This document shows positions 33,334 to 46,000 of a stretch of 64,000 nt of DNA, one piece after another (position 1 is the stretch's first letter; the number at the start of each line of letters is the position of its first letter). Source of the stretch: Cadophora sp. MPI-SDFR-AT-0126 (Eukaryota > Ascomycota > Leotiomycetes > Helotiales > Ploettnerulaceae). The notes under the pieces were generated by a model. That model had not been told where the DNA came from, made no database searches, and saw nothing but the letters and a program-made list of their open reading frames with translations. The stretch lies in assembly GCA_020747065.1 (NCBI GenBank), contig JAGMVK010000018.1:310001-374000 (forward strand), given 5' to 3'. Position numbers and translations under genes: made by a program.

Positions 33334-34190
33334 TCTGCACTTGGTAATTTCAAAGGCGAACTAGTTACAGATTTGATATATACGAGTTACACGTACAATT
33401 CCTGCCATTACTAGCCACCAAGAATTGTGGTCTATTAGCTGGTACGCGGTAATTCGGCCTGATTATGGGCTTCCTCTGCCCTATTTTTACGGCCGAATCT
33501 GCTTTGATTTAGGACTGTAGGGCTCTGAGCTCTGGCTCACTTGGGGATGAAACGTGATGGCGTCGTGCTGTGGCGGTCTGGCATACTAGCGTAGTTATTA
33601 ACGCTAAAAGATACAGGGGCCAATTCCTAACCATTCCGGCCGGTTACGATTTATGCACCCTCCTCCACCTCGTCCTGCTTCCCTCGGCCGTACCTGCTCC
33701 CGCGTCGGGCTTGGCCAACAGAAGGACATCTCAGCAGGTGCCAAAGGACAAGTAGGCGCACAGAGCCCAAGTTGTTACCTGTCCACCCACGGGAGGAAGC
33801 CTGGTCGCCTCTGCGTCGGACTATGTTCCAACTCCAGAGATGGAAAGATTGCTTCCAAAGGAAACTTTTGAAAGAATAGGATACCGCAAAAGCTGGGTGT
33901 AGCACAAATTCAGATTATACAGAATACAAGACGTAATCAGGACCTCAAACCAAGAGAACGGTAGAGTATTTTCCTGGAAGGGCATATGGAAGATGAAAAA
34001 GGTGCAGTGTCATATAGAGACAATGAATGTTACCTCATAGAGAGTTCCATTTAGGCGCATATACAAACGAATGCAGAGTTACTGAAGGGCGGACCCAGAA
34101 TCCTTACTCCGCGGTTATAGACAATTTCAGAGATGTTGAGCCTCTTACATCTTACGCATCCGCTACTTCCAGGAGAGCTTGGGTCTTTAG
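33334..34190. other. Intergenic, no gene recognised
   Basis: Short ORFs only. A CCATTCCGGCCGG stretch at ~33,633 is similar to the GGCCGGAATGG part of the repeat-end motif at 27,670 and may be another old repeat trace. Confidence 0.35.
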
Positions 34191-34487
34191 TCACACGCCA
34201 CAACCCTCACGCCAGGCTTTTGACCCCGATTTCGAGGCTTTCCCCCTTGATTCTTGAAGTAGTTCTCCTTCAGTGACTGTAGTGGGGTGGACTGGGAAAT
34301 GCCGTCCTATATCTGCCCAGGTCTTGTCTTCGTGGACTATCTTAGCCAACAGACTCTCTTGATCCTTAGTTAGTGCCTTGCCTGGCTTGCGAGAAGTGAC
34401 AGCCCCGCGAGAGGCTGCAGCCTCCACTGACGACTCCCTGGAGCTAGTGCTTAAAACCTCTGAATGAAGTGAGAGGTTCAAGTACAA
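34191..34487 (-). pseudogene. Myb/SANT-like domain fragment
   Basis: A 98-codon ORF contains GKALTKDQESLLAKIVHEDK followed by TWADIGRHFPVHPTTV, the pattern of a Myb/SANT-type helix-turn-helix module (two spaced Trp/hydrophobic helices, K-T-W-x-x-I-G-x-x-F-P) found in many short fungal DNA-binding proteins. The second helix is followed by unrelated sequence (ESRGKASKSGSK). The Ser/Ala-rich lead-in (SSRESSVEAAASRGAV) is typical of the linker before such domains. Probably a remnant, but a short gene with an unseen upstream exon is possible. Confidence 0.4.
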
Positions 34488-35149
34488 TACTCAGGGATGT
34501 GTGACAACAAAAACTCGAGATTATATGACATCTGATTGCCAATCGTAACGCGTTTCAGGAAACCTTGGAAGGGCCATTCCTGATATTCCGCGACTGGTTC
34601 CGACTCCGTATCTGAGGGACTGCGAGAGCTTAGTAGGGCGTAGTGGTTGGTGGTCATTCTTTATGGACGTGGGTGGGCCAGCAATCTCAGTCTGGGACTG
34701 CGCATCGCCGATCTCAAGTTGCGTGATTGTGGATAGCGTCACACTGTGAGGCTTCCGAGGCAAGGCTTTGAGTTATGCTCAAGGGGAGGCGTTAGAGGCA
34801 AATCAGGAGACACCAGGGACAGTATCCACTGCTTCGCAGGCCGTGGGTTCTCGTCGTCCTCATCTGTGCCACGTCCATGTCCGGTGCTCTCGGAATGGTG
34901 GATGCCGTTGTTGATTCCTTTGTTCCGGTGCTGTCGCTTTTCTCTTCGTCGTTCGTGTGATAATCCTATCCTTTTATCGCGAACATATCGATCGAGGTAT
35001 TATACTCATAGCATACTTGGCATCTCTGAAATACATGGGCTATCTGCACCTTTCCTTTTGTTCCCTGTGCTCTCTTTTCTTTTCGTTACAATCCAGCCCA
35101 ACCTCGTTACTCGAACACGTATAGTATCATCAACATGACTTCTCTCACA
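34488..35149. other. Intergenic, no gene recognised
   Basis: 662 bp, 3' flank of the PTH11-like gene. A 130-codon forward ORF at 34,746–35,138 is Arg/Ser/Phe-rich without motifs and is taken as chance. Confidence 0.4.
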
Positions 35150-36546
35150 TCAGAAATGCCCCCCATCACTATTCTTAGAAGTCTCTTTCCAATCCAACTC
35201 GGTCTTTACCACGATCTTCTGCAATGGTATCTCATCACTCCCCACGCTTTCCACGTCGTGCGTTCTCACGCTTGACTTCAAGTTACTGTGTTGCTCCCAG
35301 TCACGTTGCTCTTCCGACAACCCAGACATAGCCGACTGGCCTGACAGTCGCTGGAATGGCCTGGAGCCTGCATTCTTGAGCTTGGAATCATCGAAAGTCC
35401 GGCTATTCATATTCTTGCTGTTGTTCGACTTCCCTCCGCCGCCGATTGTCTGGACATGTGCGCTTGGGTCGGGGGTTCGACCTTGCGAGCCCCATGTCAG
35501 TCCGCTGGTAAGTCCGAGTTTCTTCGAGCAGACTTGGACAAGGTATCCCAGTGTTGGAAGACAGGCTGAGATGATTCCGGAGGCAGATTCGACGACACAC
35601 CATACTTCGGCAGTTGCTAGAGTCCCTAGAAAAATATCAGTTCTGATTGCGCCATTAAATCTATGACAGTTTATAGAGGCTTACAGGTGATGTCTGTGGG
35701 TTGGAACTGGAAAAGTGTCGTGAAACGATAGATACTTGTGAAAATAACGCTGTTGCTGCGGTTAGTTTAGATTTTTGAAGAGAACCGCGCCGACTTACAA
35801 ACTCCCAAGAAGAAATACGAAAGATATCTGGGTCTTCTGCAGAACGCTAGTATGTAAAGCCCAGACTTGCTGCATTGGTAAAGCCAAGATCGCAACATCA
35901 GTCAAAATGTTGGGGATCGCATTGCCAATAAATGACGCTTTGAGGTTGATGCAGTGACCGTGGATGGTTGGATTCCACGTCCTCTCGATTGGTGTGCATT
36001 GAAAGATTGATACCATGATGATAGAGATGCACCAAGATATAGAGAGTGCCCCGATTACGTAGGCGCCGATCTTGATGTTGCGCACTGGGAAAATCCGGAG
36101 GTACATCAGAAGTAGAGCTAGCTTAGTGAAGCAGATGCAAGTGACGTATAAGCACTCAAAAGCTATCAAGGACTTTCTTTGTCAGTGGCTTCGACAGCGG
36201 GCGCTAGTATTGATTTACCTTTGCATACGACACGATTTCTGGTGTGGTCAATGCAGCTGCGTGCTTTCCCATGCCGTAATGAATGCCTATCACACATGCC
36301 GCAAATGCTGCAAAGAGAAAGAACTACACCTCGTCAGTTCAATCCAGTCCAAGGGTAGTAAGAGTAAGTGACAGCCAACCATACCAAGGCAACAAGTATC
36401 ATGATATCATCAGCACCAACACCAATTCCTTTCATGTACCGTGAAATGAAGCGAAGAACAACAAAAAGGACAGCAAGTAGAGTAATTGCAACGCTTGTAG
36501 CCTGCAGCTCTCCCTGACGGTTCTCTGTGAGGTCGATGTCCGCCAT
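35150..36546 (-). CDS. PTH11-like/fungal rhodopsin-domain membrane receptor, ~395 aa, five exons
   Basis: Exons 36546–36385, 36323–36219, 36172–35799, 35755–35685 and 35625–35150 sum to 1,188 nt. Introns are 61, 46, 43 and 59 nt. Intron 1 may instead start at 36,372 (GTCACT), adding four residues. The N-terminus reads ENRQGELQATSVAITLLAVL, then RFISRYMKGIGVGADDIMIL; later GIHYGMGKHAAAL, FECLYVTCICFTKLALLLMY with LRIFP, FQCTPIERTWNPTI, then DITWTLATAEVWCVVESASG leading to IISACLPTLGYL. These are the signature blocks of the fungal rhodopsin-domain (PTH11-like) seven-helix family, with DD after helix 2 and W-E before helix 7. Members are plasma-membrane proteins, some sensing surfaces or host cues. 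The cytosolic tail (~110 aa) is Ser/Lys-rich. It has no CFEM domain. Confidence 0.88.
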
Positions 36547-37635
36547 TTTTCGAAATCTGTATCAGCACAAAATAAATCAACAACAAACTCGAAGCAAAGA
36601 AAATGATAACCTCTCTCTGTTATAACAAAAGGAGGCCAACCCTCCTACACAGGAAAACAAAAACTTGTGCAACAGATCAACTGAACATGGGTTACTTTGC
36701 CTGTCAGTGTTGCATACACGGTCCCCCCCTAAAGCCCAATCGGGCTTGATCCATTTGCGTCAAATCCGAAACACGTCCCAAGCGAACCGTACACCCTAGG
36801 TATAATTTCCATGGTAATTCTTCGCACTGCCCCTCCGCCGACCAATTGCCTACCCCGTACTCTCATGGCTTGTCGTCAATAACGCCATTGGCGATGTTAG
36901 TAAGAAGATTTCTTTTTATTCAATAGCTGCAAATAGGCTCCCCCACTATAAGGTTATCTGCCGATAGTGGATAGCCCATTTGCAGACCTTTGAATCCTCC
37001 GCAAAGGGAATAGAGAGCGGGCAGCCGTTGGGACATTTCGGCAGTCAATTTAGCACGAGCTTTGACATATCTAGACTTTGGCGGCAAAATTGATTCGTGG
37101 CATGGCCAGAGTCCAGCATCTAATCAGATAAATACTTCGTCTCAAGGGTAATACCCAAGTATTTTTCCAGGTACCATAGTATAAGAGTTCTGTAACGGGG
37201 CGGCCCGGAAGCAAATCCACTCGAGAAGGAATGCCTTAGTGGTATGCTAAATCACGATCCCAGTGAGTTCTCCCCATCCCGACAAACTCAACATACCAGC
37301 AATCGGGATACCCTGGCAGCATGGGTCTTGGCAGGAGGGTAAAACCCATGTTTTTGAACTTTAATTGTGAACAGACCCCCAAAACGGCTTTTTCCGTGAG
37401 GAAGAAGGTTTTCGGCTTTTCCTTCCCCGTCGCTGATCTTTCTAGATTTGGGCTGTTATCACGAAAGGGGGACGTTGCGAACTAGACCATCCTGGAGATA
37501 CCCCCCCGACTTTCGTCTGAAAGTGAAAGCTAATCTTGCCTGTTTTCACCTCCGAAGTTAAGAAGGCTTTTTACAACGAGAGATATACGCTGTGTATCCA
37601 TAGTTTTATTTTTTCCAGTACCTAATCCTCTTAAG
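36547..37635. promoter_or_regulatory. Divergent intergenic region between receptor and hydrolase genes
   Basis: 1.1 kb between two head-to-head start codons; promoters of both genes must be inside. C runs (CCCCCCT at ~36,723, CCCCCCCG at ~37,501) are seen. No specific element was recognised and no other ORF is credible. Confidence 0.4.
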
Positions 37636-38452
37636 ATGTCGACTGAACAACCAGCAATCCTTTTTGTGCCAGGAGCATGGCATTCCCCAGCTGGCTTCGA
37701 CGCCGTCAGGGAACTCCTCAAGCCTCTAGGCTACGCAACTGAAGCAGTTGCTCTCCCCTCTATCGGCGCTGAACCACCAACAAAGACTCTCGCTGATGAT
37801 TCGGTCCACACCCGTGCTGCAGTTGTGAGGTTAGCAGATGCGGGAAAGAAAGTCGTTGTGGTTACACACTCGTATGGCGGTGTTGTGGGGTCGTGTGCTG
37901 TAGAAGATCTAGGGTTCGCACAGAGAAAAGCTGCTGGCAAGGAAGGAGGGGTCATTAACTTTGTGTATCTGAGTGCTTTCGCTCTGCCGAAGGGCGTCAG
38001 TCTTCTCGACGCATTGGGTGGAAATCCTCTGCCATGGATGAACTTCAAGGTGTGTTTAACTTTACATCCCCAATACCCTAGAGAAAGCTGCTCACAAAGT
38101 GTTCATCCAGGGTGATTACGTGACCCCCAATACCCCGGAAGAAGTCTTCTACCACGACATGTCTCCCTCCGAGCAACAGAAATGGATCGCACAGCTCTCA
38201 CACACATCCGCTGCTGTCTTCTCGGGCAAGACAACACACGAGCCTTGGCATCATATACCATGCACATACATCTACTGCGAGGAGGATAAGGCGATCCCTC
38301 TTATCGTTCAGCAGGGGATTGCAGGATCTATAGGGTCTAGTATCACAACTTTCAGTATCAAGGCTTCGCATTCGCCGTTCTTAAGTGTGCCGGATAAGTT
38401 GGTCGAGGGTATTAAGCTGGCGGCGAAGGTTGGATTAGAGAAGAGTTCGTAG
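37636..38452 (+). CDS. Alpha/beta hydrolase, 251 aa, two exons
   Basis: Exon 1 is 37636–38049, the intron 38050–38110 (61 nt, GTGTGT...ATCCAG), and exon 2 38111–38452; the phase-0 junction is WMNFK|GDYVTPNTPEE. The N-terminus has the oxyanion-region motif FVPGAWHSPAGFD. The nucleophile elbow is VVVVTHSYGG with Ser79, a member of the H-S-Y-G-G esterase group. The acid residue is probably in YIYCEEDKAIP, and the catalytic His in the KASHSPF segment near the C-terminus, so the triad seems complete. There is no signal peptide, so it is likely cytosolic. This family (methylesterase/salicylate-esterase-like fold) acts on small esters; the substrate is unknown. Confidence 0.88.
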
Positions 38453-39933
38453 GTCTGGTCGCATTTGAAATGTGAAGAGGGATCGAATAGTGTATGTATA
38501 GAGTCTTGTCTTGAGACCGAAACTCGACGTAGTGAACGTTAACGATTGGCATCAAGTCTGGCGGGCTCAGTGCCAAGTGATGGAAAGCTGGCTGGCGAGT
38601 AATCTTAATCCTCCTTAATCTGTAGGAAGTAGTAGAGAGAGGGAAGGGACCACCTTTGAATTATCAGCCACCAGTACCCAGATTGGTTGGCGAGCGGCTA
38701 GAGAAAAGGGTAGGGGGTCATCCAGTGCCCATCAGTTAGAAGAAGCTTGCGCTATGATAAAGTTTGCACCATTGATCTCTCCCGTAGGCGGCTGTCAGAC
38801 TCGCTGTTTTACTTTCCATCATTCCACCTCTGATTGTTTTTGCTCGCTTAGAAGTTCCAGCCGCACCTTGCACACAGGAGATTTGTTTATCCCCAGCTGG
38901 ATCCGGCAAGTCCATGGGCTAAAGTCGACAGATTACTTCAACGGCAGCACTCCGACAGTCTGATATTCGAGAATACCACATATCCCGCCCGCTTCTTCGG
39001 ACATGGGCAGGGGACTGTTGTCGTTGGTTTTGCCAAAGATGCATCAGCGATGAGCCTCCCGCACACCCCTCCATCGGAAAAACAAGATGTCCTTGGCAGG
39101 CACATGCTCGACAACATCAAACTTGTTTGCTTTATTGACATGGTGATTATAGATACACATATCTCGGGACGGGTGGCGATGATATTGGGAGGCTCAGTGA
39201 TTGGTGACTTGAAGATGCTGAATAGGCTGCAATTCCGGCATCACTTAGATGACTTTGGGAGAATGCTCCCTGCCATGGCGCGAGACGGAATGCCGTCTCA
39301 TCGGATTATTACGTGTACTAAAAGGCAATATAAACAATCATGCTGGTCTCATCCAATGTCTGATACCAACAAGCGCTCTCTTGCCCTGACTTATCGACAA
39401 GCCAGAGGTTCACATAGACAGTTCCTTGGTTTCGAAAATACTAGCTGTTATAGCTGGTGTCATTGCCTTCGTGAAACTGGGATCTAGCCAAGAATTAGGG
39501 ATCAGAAAAGCGACCATCACCGGGGTTGAATATGCGGGGAGTCCAAAGGGGAAATCTTCTCGACGACATGAGGTGGGATGAGGTGAGGTGGAGATCAAAA
39601 CATTGCTAACCATTCCCACTCCTGTGGCCCCATCCCCGCGCCACTAAGAGGCATATTGACGTCGAAACTACCTAACATCGAGTATGCCTTGTCTTCCTAG
39701 CGATAGGTCTTACGACTTGCTGCCTACGATAATCGTTTAGCAACGCTGAAGTTAGACAAAGGGCTCCCTTGAAGGGCACTAGCTGGAATGCCTGTAACCT
39801 CGTAGATCTGTCGTTTTAAGAAGGTCTTATTACTTAGTAGCTCTCCTCTTTATAGAAGAAGTCGACTAACGCTAGCGTAATAAGCTCTTATAGAGTCTAG
39901 CCTTACCTGAATTATTCGCTCCTACAAAATATC
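38453..39933. other. Intergenic; no firm gene
   Basis: ORFs at 39,050–39,487 (+) and 39,410–39,619 (-) lack motifs. Composition becomes AT-rich after ~39,830, at the border of RIP island 2. Confidence 0.4.
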
Positions 39934-40155
39934 TGTAACGACGTAATATTACTAAGTGCAGTATTAAGTATAGGAGTAAGAGGGTAGGCATATAGTAATA
40001 TTATAGGTCTGGTACGAAGGAAATAAGAAGGCAAGGAGGCCTTAGAGGGAGAGCGGTCCTATATATATATGAATCTAGTCCAGCTTCCGTCCGGTAATAT
40101 TCCGGCTAAACCTGAGTACCCCTATTTCCAGTACTTCCGTTACTTCAACGTTACA
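39934..40155 (-). repeat. Solo LTR of family A, 222 bp, TSD ATATC
   Basis: Begins TGTAACGACG and ends CAACGTTACA. ATATC stands immediately before (39,929–39,933) and after (40,156–40,160), a perfect 5-bp duplication. Formed by LTR–LTR recombination of a former full element. Confidence 0.92.
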
Positions 40156-41249
40156 ATATCAATACTTAGTCCTTAGTGGATTTATTAGCTGAATAATTTT
40201 AAGGTAGCGAAACATCTTATAAATGAATATAGTATTTAATTGTATTCTAGTTCTAGCGAAACATTGAATTAATAGCCTTTGCGAGCCTAGTACTACTTGA
40301 TTTATTGATATAATAAGTATCTATCTAAAAGTATTATAAGTAGTTATACTTTACTTATTCTTTATAGAACTATATCTTACTATAATTAGCTATCTTTTTA
40401 TTGTTACTATTCTTTAGATTTACTAAAGTAATCTCTTCTAGTCTTTATCTTTATAAAAGAATAGTATTTTTATATATATTACTCTTAAAGAACTCTATTA
40501 AGTAAAAATCGCTTCTATTATTATACTATAATAAATAAATAAATAATTCAAATAGATTTAAAGATTATAAAGAAAAAAGTTCTTACTAGTAGTTAAGCTA
40601 TTAAGTTAATATAAATATAAAAGATAAAGACTTTATTTTTAAGTTAAGGCTAGTATACTTAGCTAAGTAATAACCTTGCAAAAGAGCTATAAGCTATTAT
40701 AAACTTATTTACTAATTATATAAGTAGAATTATAACTAAACTACTATAAAGAAGTAAAGTAGTACTATTAAGTATATAGTAAATAAGGAAATAACTCGTG
40801 TATAAACTAATTAAGTAATAGAAGTAAGAGGAAGAAGATAATAATTACTAGTTTAGTAGCGCTAATTTATCTATTTATAACTAAAATAGAAAAATAAAAA
40901 CTCTTATAGTAAGTCTTTAACTTTACTATATATATCTTCTCTTAGTTTAGTAATTATCCCTTAATTATAATAATCCTATATATAGTATAAAGAAGTTAAG
41001 AAAAGAAGAGCTAATCTTATACCCTAAGCCCTAAGTTACTGAAATATACGCTTTTTATTCAATTCTTATATATTTCCTTTATAAATAATAAACTCTCCTT
41101 TAGTATTTCTTAAAGCACTTCCTTACTTAGCTTATTTATATTTACTTCTACTTTAAGTATAAGTAGTCTTACTATATTTATTTTCTCTTTAAGAAAGTAA
41201 TAGGATTTTTCTCTAAAAGCTTTCTTCTTAATCTTATATTATAAAGACC
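40156..41249. repeat. AT-rich RIPed debris including an inverted match to 58,505–58,720
   Basis: Stops in every frame. About 190 bp around 40,741–40,930 (TAAAGTAGTACTATTAAG, AGAGGAAGAAGATAATAATT) match the reverse complement of ~58,540–58,720, so two inverted copies of an old repeat frame the nested cluster. The class could not be determined. Confidence 0.5.
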
Positions 41250-41426
41250 TGGTATAACGTAAAACTAAGTAGGTCACTAAACCTAGGAACAAAACATAAG
41301 AAGCTACTTATAGCTGAAATTCAAGGTGGAAAAAGTCTTTAATTCTTCTAATTCTATAAGTAGAGGGAAGCTTTTATAAGCGGAGGGAGCTCGCTAAGGC
41401 TCGCAACTAAGGTTGCCTAAGGTAAT
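41250..41426 (+). repeat. Repeat X, copy 1, left piece (split by element B)
   Basis: Matches the first 177 bp of copy 2 (49,564–49,770). The remaining 30 bp are found at 49,087–49,116, beyond element B. Joined length is 207 bp, equal to copy 2. Ends TGGTATAAC...TTATTACA are LTR-like. Confidence 0.7.
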
Positions 41427-41643
41427 TGTCGGTTCAATACCGAATATAAGCTAAGAATTAAACGTAAATATCATGTATATGTATATCAAGCTTGATAGTG
41501 TGGAAAATCTGTGTTTCTTCTAAGAGGGGGTGGGAGGTACTAGACTATATACTGCCTCCTGAAACACTACTAAATTACCCTTATAAGTGGTCCTACCTCC
41601 TATTCTAGCTAAGATATGCTTTAGATAGGCCTACGGACTAATA
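41427..41643 (-). repeat. 3' LTR of element B
   Basis: 217 bp, ends mutated from ACCAACA to ACTAATA; otherwise the same as the partner LTR at 48,865. Confidence 0.87.
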
Positions 41644-42060
41644 CTAGTAACTCTTCTTTTTGGAAGGACACTTTTAAGCGAATCTTTATAGTATAAAAGC
41701 GAATCTCTAATCTAATAGTAAAGAAAATAAGCTGTATAGAATGACTATATTCATAAAGAAAAATAGAATAAGTATACTAGGTACGGAGCTACGGAAGTAC
41801 TATAGTCTAAAAGACCTCCGATTCTAGCCTAAAAAACCTCCTATAGAAGTAGTTAATGCGGCCTATTAGAAGATAATAGCAAGTAAATAAATACTAAGTG
41901 AGACTACTGCTAGCTATACTATTATAAAAACCAGATCTACCTCTATTCTGAAGCTTTCTTTCTTTAAGTAAATATTAAAAAACTCTCTGTACGTATATAG
42001 AATTATTAATCTTCAGAGATATTCGCTAATATTTTACTATAGCTTATACTAAATTAAATA

Positions 42061-42920
42061 AGTAAAAGTATATATATAAAATAAAAGAATTATAAGTAGT
42101 TCAGTAGTGAAACAGATACTAATACAAATAGTGCCTATACTTATACTATTCAGAGCTCTCGCCTCTATCTACTGGAAGGACTACATTTACTATATCTAAG
42201 CTATAATTAAGAAACCCGATTATATCTACGCCTTCGAGAACCGGAAGAGTAAGAAATACTTATATTATACTAATTAGAGCGAAATCTATACTCTCGTAAG
42301 TACTCCCCTTATTTCCCTCTTTCTTTTTATTATTTAGGATCTCAGATCCCCGAATATAGTCTGTAACTAACCTATATATAGCTACCTTAGTACTTAGAAG
42401 CCGAGTACTAAGATCTCCTACTTACTTGGACTCTTAAGGAGACTAATAATATCTCTACTACTACTACTACTCTCGATATAAAGCTCTATATTACAGTCGC
42501 TAAGTTACTAAAAACTCGCGATAAGTTAAGTTTAGTATTATTAGAGGAGACTCGTACTCTCTGTACTAGGATAGCGGATCTCGCTTAAAGTTAATTCGTA
42601 AGTAATCCCCTTTTCTTTTTATTCCGAATCCCTACTATATATACTCTAGTTCATATCCGGCTAACCTTTTATAAGACTATAGGTAGATCCTCTCCTATAT
42701 AGAGAAGCGGGTAGAGAAGGCCGTAGCTGCGGTCGTTACTTATCGTAATAGTGATAAGTGTAAGTGTCCTGTAGGATAGGATAGAGATAGAGATGAAGAT
42801 AATAAGGGAGCTAGTCTAGCCCCTTAAGTAAAGAGAACTCGGGGTAGAAGATACCTAGGTAGCGTAGAGGTAAAGGAAACTAGCGCTAAGCTAGTTAATT
42901 TAGGAGCTGCTTATAATTAG
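42061..42920 (+). pseudogene. RIPed antisense accessory gene of the copia element B
   Basis: The forward strand, opposite to pol, reads VPILILFRALASIYWKDYI then AFENRKSKKYLYY from 42,131, followed by a GTAAGTACTCC donor. Further on are DKLSLVLLEETRTLCTRI and ADLA, followed by a GTAAGTAATCCCC donor. These match the intact family A copy (ALESAYRKHCIRC; FNSARSKKCAYC; GELQLELLEETRALRRAV with ADLA) in order, splice positions and even intron starts. An AG|TGCC acceptor at 42,130–42,133 and an A|GTAAAA donor at 42,061 repeat the split start codon (70-nt intron). Stops come from RIP. The stop position is approximate. Confidence 0.8.
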
Positions 42921-43099
42921 GGGAATAAGCCTTGTTTCGGAAAGGCTTCGTGGCTAGTTCTTCGTAGCGGTACTTTCTTTATACTAGTGTATAAGAGTAG
43001 CCCCCTGTGGTGAAACCGGTATTTAGTCCTTATTAGAGTGTTATTATAAGGCCGCTTGTTAATACTTTGAATTAGAGGGTAATTAAATATAAATTAAAC

Positions 43100-46000
43100 T
43101 TATTCTCTTCTTTATATCTTAAATAGAAATGAAAATACTTATAAGTAATTAATAAGAGTTATAAGGAAATTATAATAAAGGAAAAACCGCTCTTTATTCG
43201 AAACTCCTCTGTTACTCCCCTAAATCGACCCTATCGACTTGTAAGTCTAGATCATAAGTTAAATAAGCCTCTAAATTAATATTAAGTGGCCTCTAAACTT
43301 AACCTTCTATCTTTATAGTTAAGGTATTAGTGTTAATTAGCTCTTAGAGAGCTTTATTTAGTACTGTCTTTATTATAGTATTAGTAGGATTACTAGTGCT
43401 ATTAATCTACCGAATCTCCGTTAGCTCCTTACGCTTATATAATTGCTGAATTACTATAATATTAATTATTAAACGCTTCTCCTTTATAGTACTAAGTTTA
43501 ATAATATACTTGTAAAGAGATAGGGAATCTGTATATACTACAGTCGGAAGCCGTAGGAGTCTAAGCTTATCTGTTACTATATTAATAGTAGTTCCTAAAG
43601 TAATTAACATATTAATTCCTACTACTATAGTATACAGCTCTGAAGCGAGTATAGCACGCGTTACTCTCTTACACTTTATAGAGCTTATATAAATAATATT
43701 ACTAGAGAGAGTAAATTCCGAATCCCCCTTCGTTTTTAATCCGATTATTACTAGAAACCCGATCTATAAGCTTAGATCCTTATTATTAGTAAATAATCTA
43801 TTAATAAAGACGTAAAGTCTAGCAGAGTATAAGTCTACTAGTATATATTGTAAACCTCTCTCCGTGTTATCTATTTACTATTAAAGACATTAGTTTAGAG
43901 CTTTTATATCTTCTACTATTAAATCCTAATATTACGCTACTACTAACAAATTAAAAGTGACTTTAGGTTAATAGATTGTTATAATATACGCGCTGCGAGC
44001 TCGTTATTCTATATATGCCTTCTTATAATTTAGCGCTGTTATATTAATTAACTCTAGTCTTATTCCTTAACCTTTCTGCGATATATAGATATTGTTCTTA
44101 GCTAAAGTAATAGTATATCTATTAAATATAATAGATTCAGAGGGGTTTAGGACCTAAATCGGTTTTATTAAGAAATTAGCTTTCGTAATCCCTTCCTACT
44201 CTTATACTAAGAATTTATTATCTCTAAGGATTAACGTATTATTTATTTATATTCTAATAATCCTAAAATTATAGCTATCTTTAGTACTAATTAGTAAGTA
44301 AGAGTTATACGTTAATATTTTTATTTAAAGTTTTTCTATATAATATTTATAGTAAGTATTAAACTAGTGATTTCCGGATTCTAGTATACCATAAAGAGGA
44401 AGTATTACTATAAATATTGTATTAAGAGGGAACTTATTTGCGATCTTTTTAGGTAGCTACATAAGGATATTCCTAAGAAGTTTTATTATTAACTAAATAT
44501 AAGCCTAAGTAATATCCCGAATTACTAGATATATATCAGATCTCTTTTAGATCTAATTCAGATATCTTATAATAGCGGCTAGTAATATAATTAATCACTA
44601 ACTTACTTATTAAATAGTTAGAGATTAAGTTAATATCTCTTTCTTACTTTTATCATTGAAGTATTAGATAATAAGCCTTAATTTCTTATATAGTATTAAT
44701 AATTCCTTATCTTTTACTTCGTCTACTATTCTTAATTTAAAGATATAATAGCCTCTTACTCTAAGGTTATTTTTGAAAATCGGTATAAAAACGCCTCTCT
44801 TAATAAGAGCCTTATACTTAACTTGACGGGACTACTGGAATAGTAGGCTAGGTGTAGTAATCTTACCCTCTACGCGTAGCTTAATTAATAGCCCTTAATC
44901 CTTTATTTCCTTCTTAGTTAGAAACATGTTAGTATTATAGTTGTTATTAATTATTAGTAGTTCCGGGATTAGTTTTATAAATAGGACCTTAACTGTGATT
45001 CAGGGGGGTTTCAGTGTTATTTCATGGGCTTTTTAGATTAGTAAGCTAAGCTTATAGGTTATATCTAGTACTTTTTCTTTCTTTTATTTAACACTAAATA
45101 TATCTATTTTAAATAGGCGTATAGATATTGATCGGAATATATGTACTCTACTATTATCTATATTAATTCTATATACCTCGCTTTCTATTCTTAAGAAAAT
45201 ATATAGTCCTCTCTAGCTTTTCTTTTCTTACTATATTAAAACTTAATCTTGAAGCTGGAGATTATAAATATGCGTTATACTAGGGCTATTACGAGTTACT
45301 AGCGTATCGTTAGCTTAGCGTTTAGTATGTACTTTACGTACTTCTTTTATGGCCTTTTTAATAGTTTCTGCATATTACTGAATAGATAGGTTTAGAGGAT
45401 CTATTTCTATTATTCTGAGGTAAGCTTTAAAAACAAGTAATATAGGAATTAAGCTATTCGGTCTAGCTGTATTATTAATAGCTTTAATAGTTATTTATAA
45501 TCAATCCTCGTTACTTAGATCGAGATACTCTACTATAACGATTTCATAGGTACGCTTAAGTGGATAATAATACTATTTTACTTTACTAACTAAGTAGTAT
45601 ACCTCTATAGGTATAAGCTTTAGTATACTTCCTACTGCTCTAAGTGCTCCCTGAAACTCCTTAGAGTTGAAGTTAGTTCTATAGTTATAAATAACGAAGT
45701 CTAGAGGCTTAATATATATGTCTATCTATACTAACTTAAAAGTATTAAAAATAGTCTAAGCTATAACTGATCTAGGGCGCTTTTAAAGTAGTTTTGTAGC
45801 TCTAAACCTTATAGCCTTATTAATTATGTGAAGTATATATCAGTTCCTAAATTATACTATATTAATATAGACTATATAATTGAAATCGATATTATCTTAT
45901 AATTTAAAGTAAAAGTAATATAGAGTGTCTACGTGTTTCTAGTAATGCTTATATATCTTTTTAACTCGTAATATAATCTCGGAATCGGAATCATAGCTTA

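Noticed and set aside
33570..33871. Forward ORFs of 60–70 codons
   Set aside because: Two overlapping frames with no motifs or start context; treated as chance.
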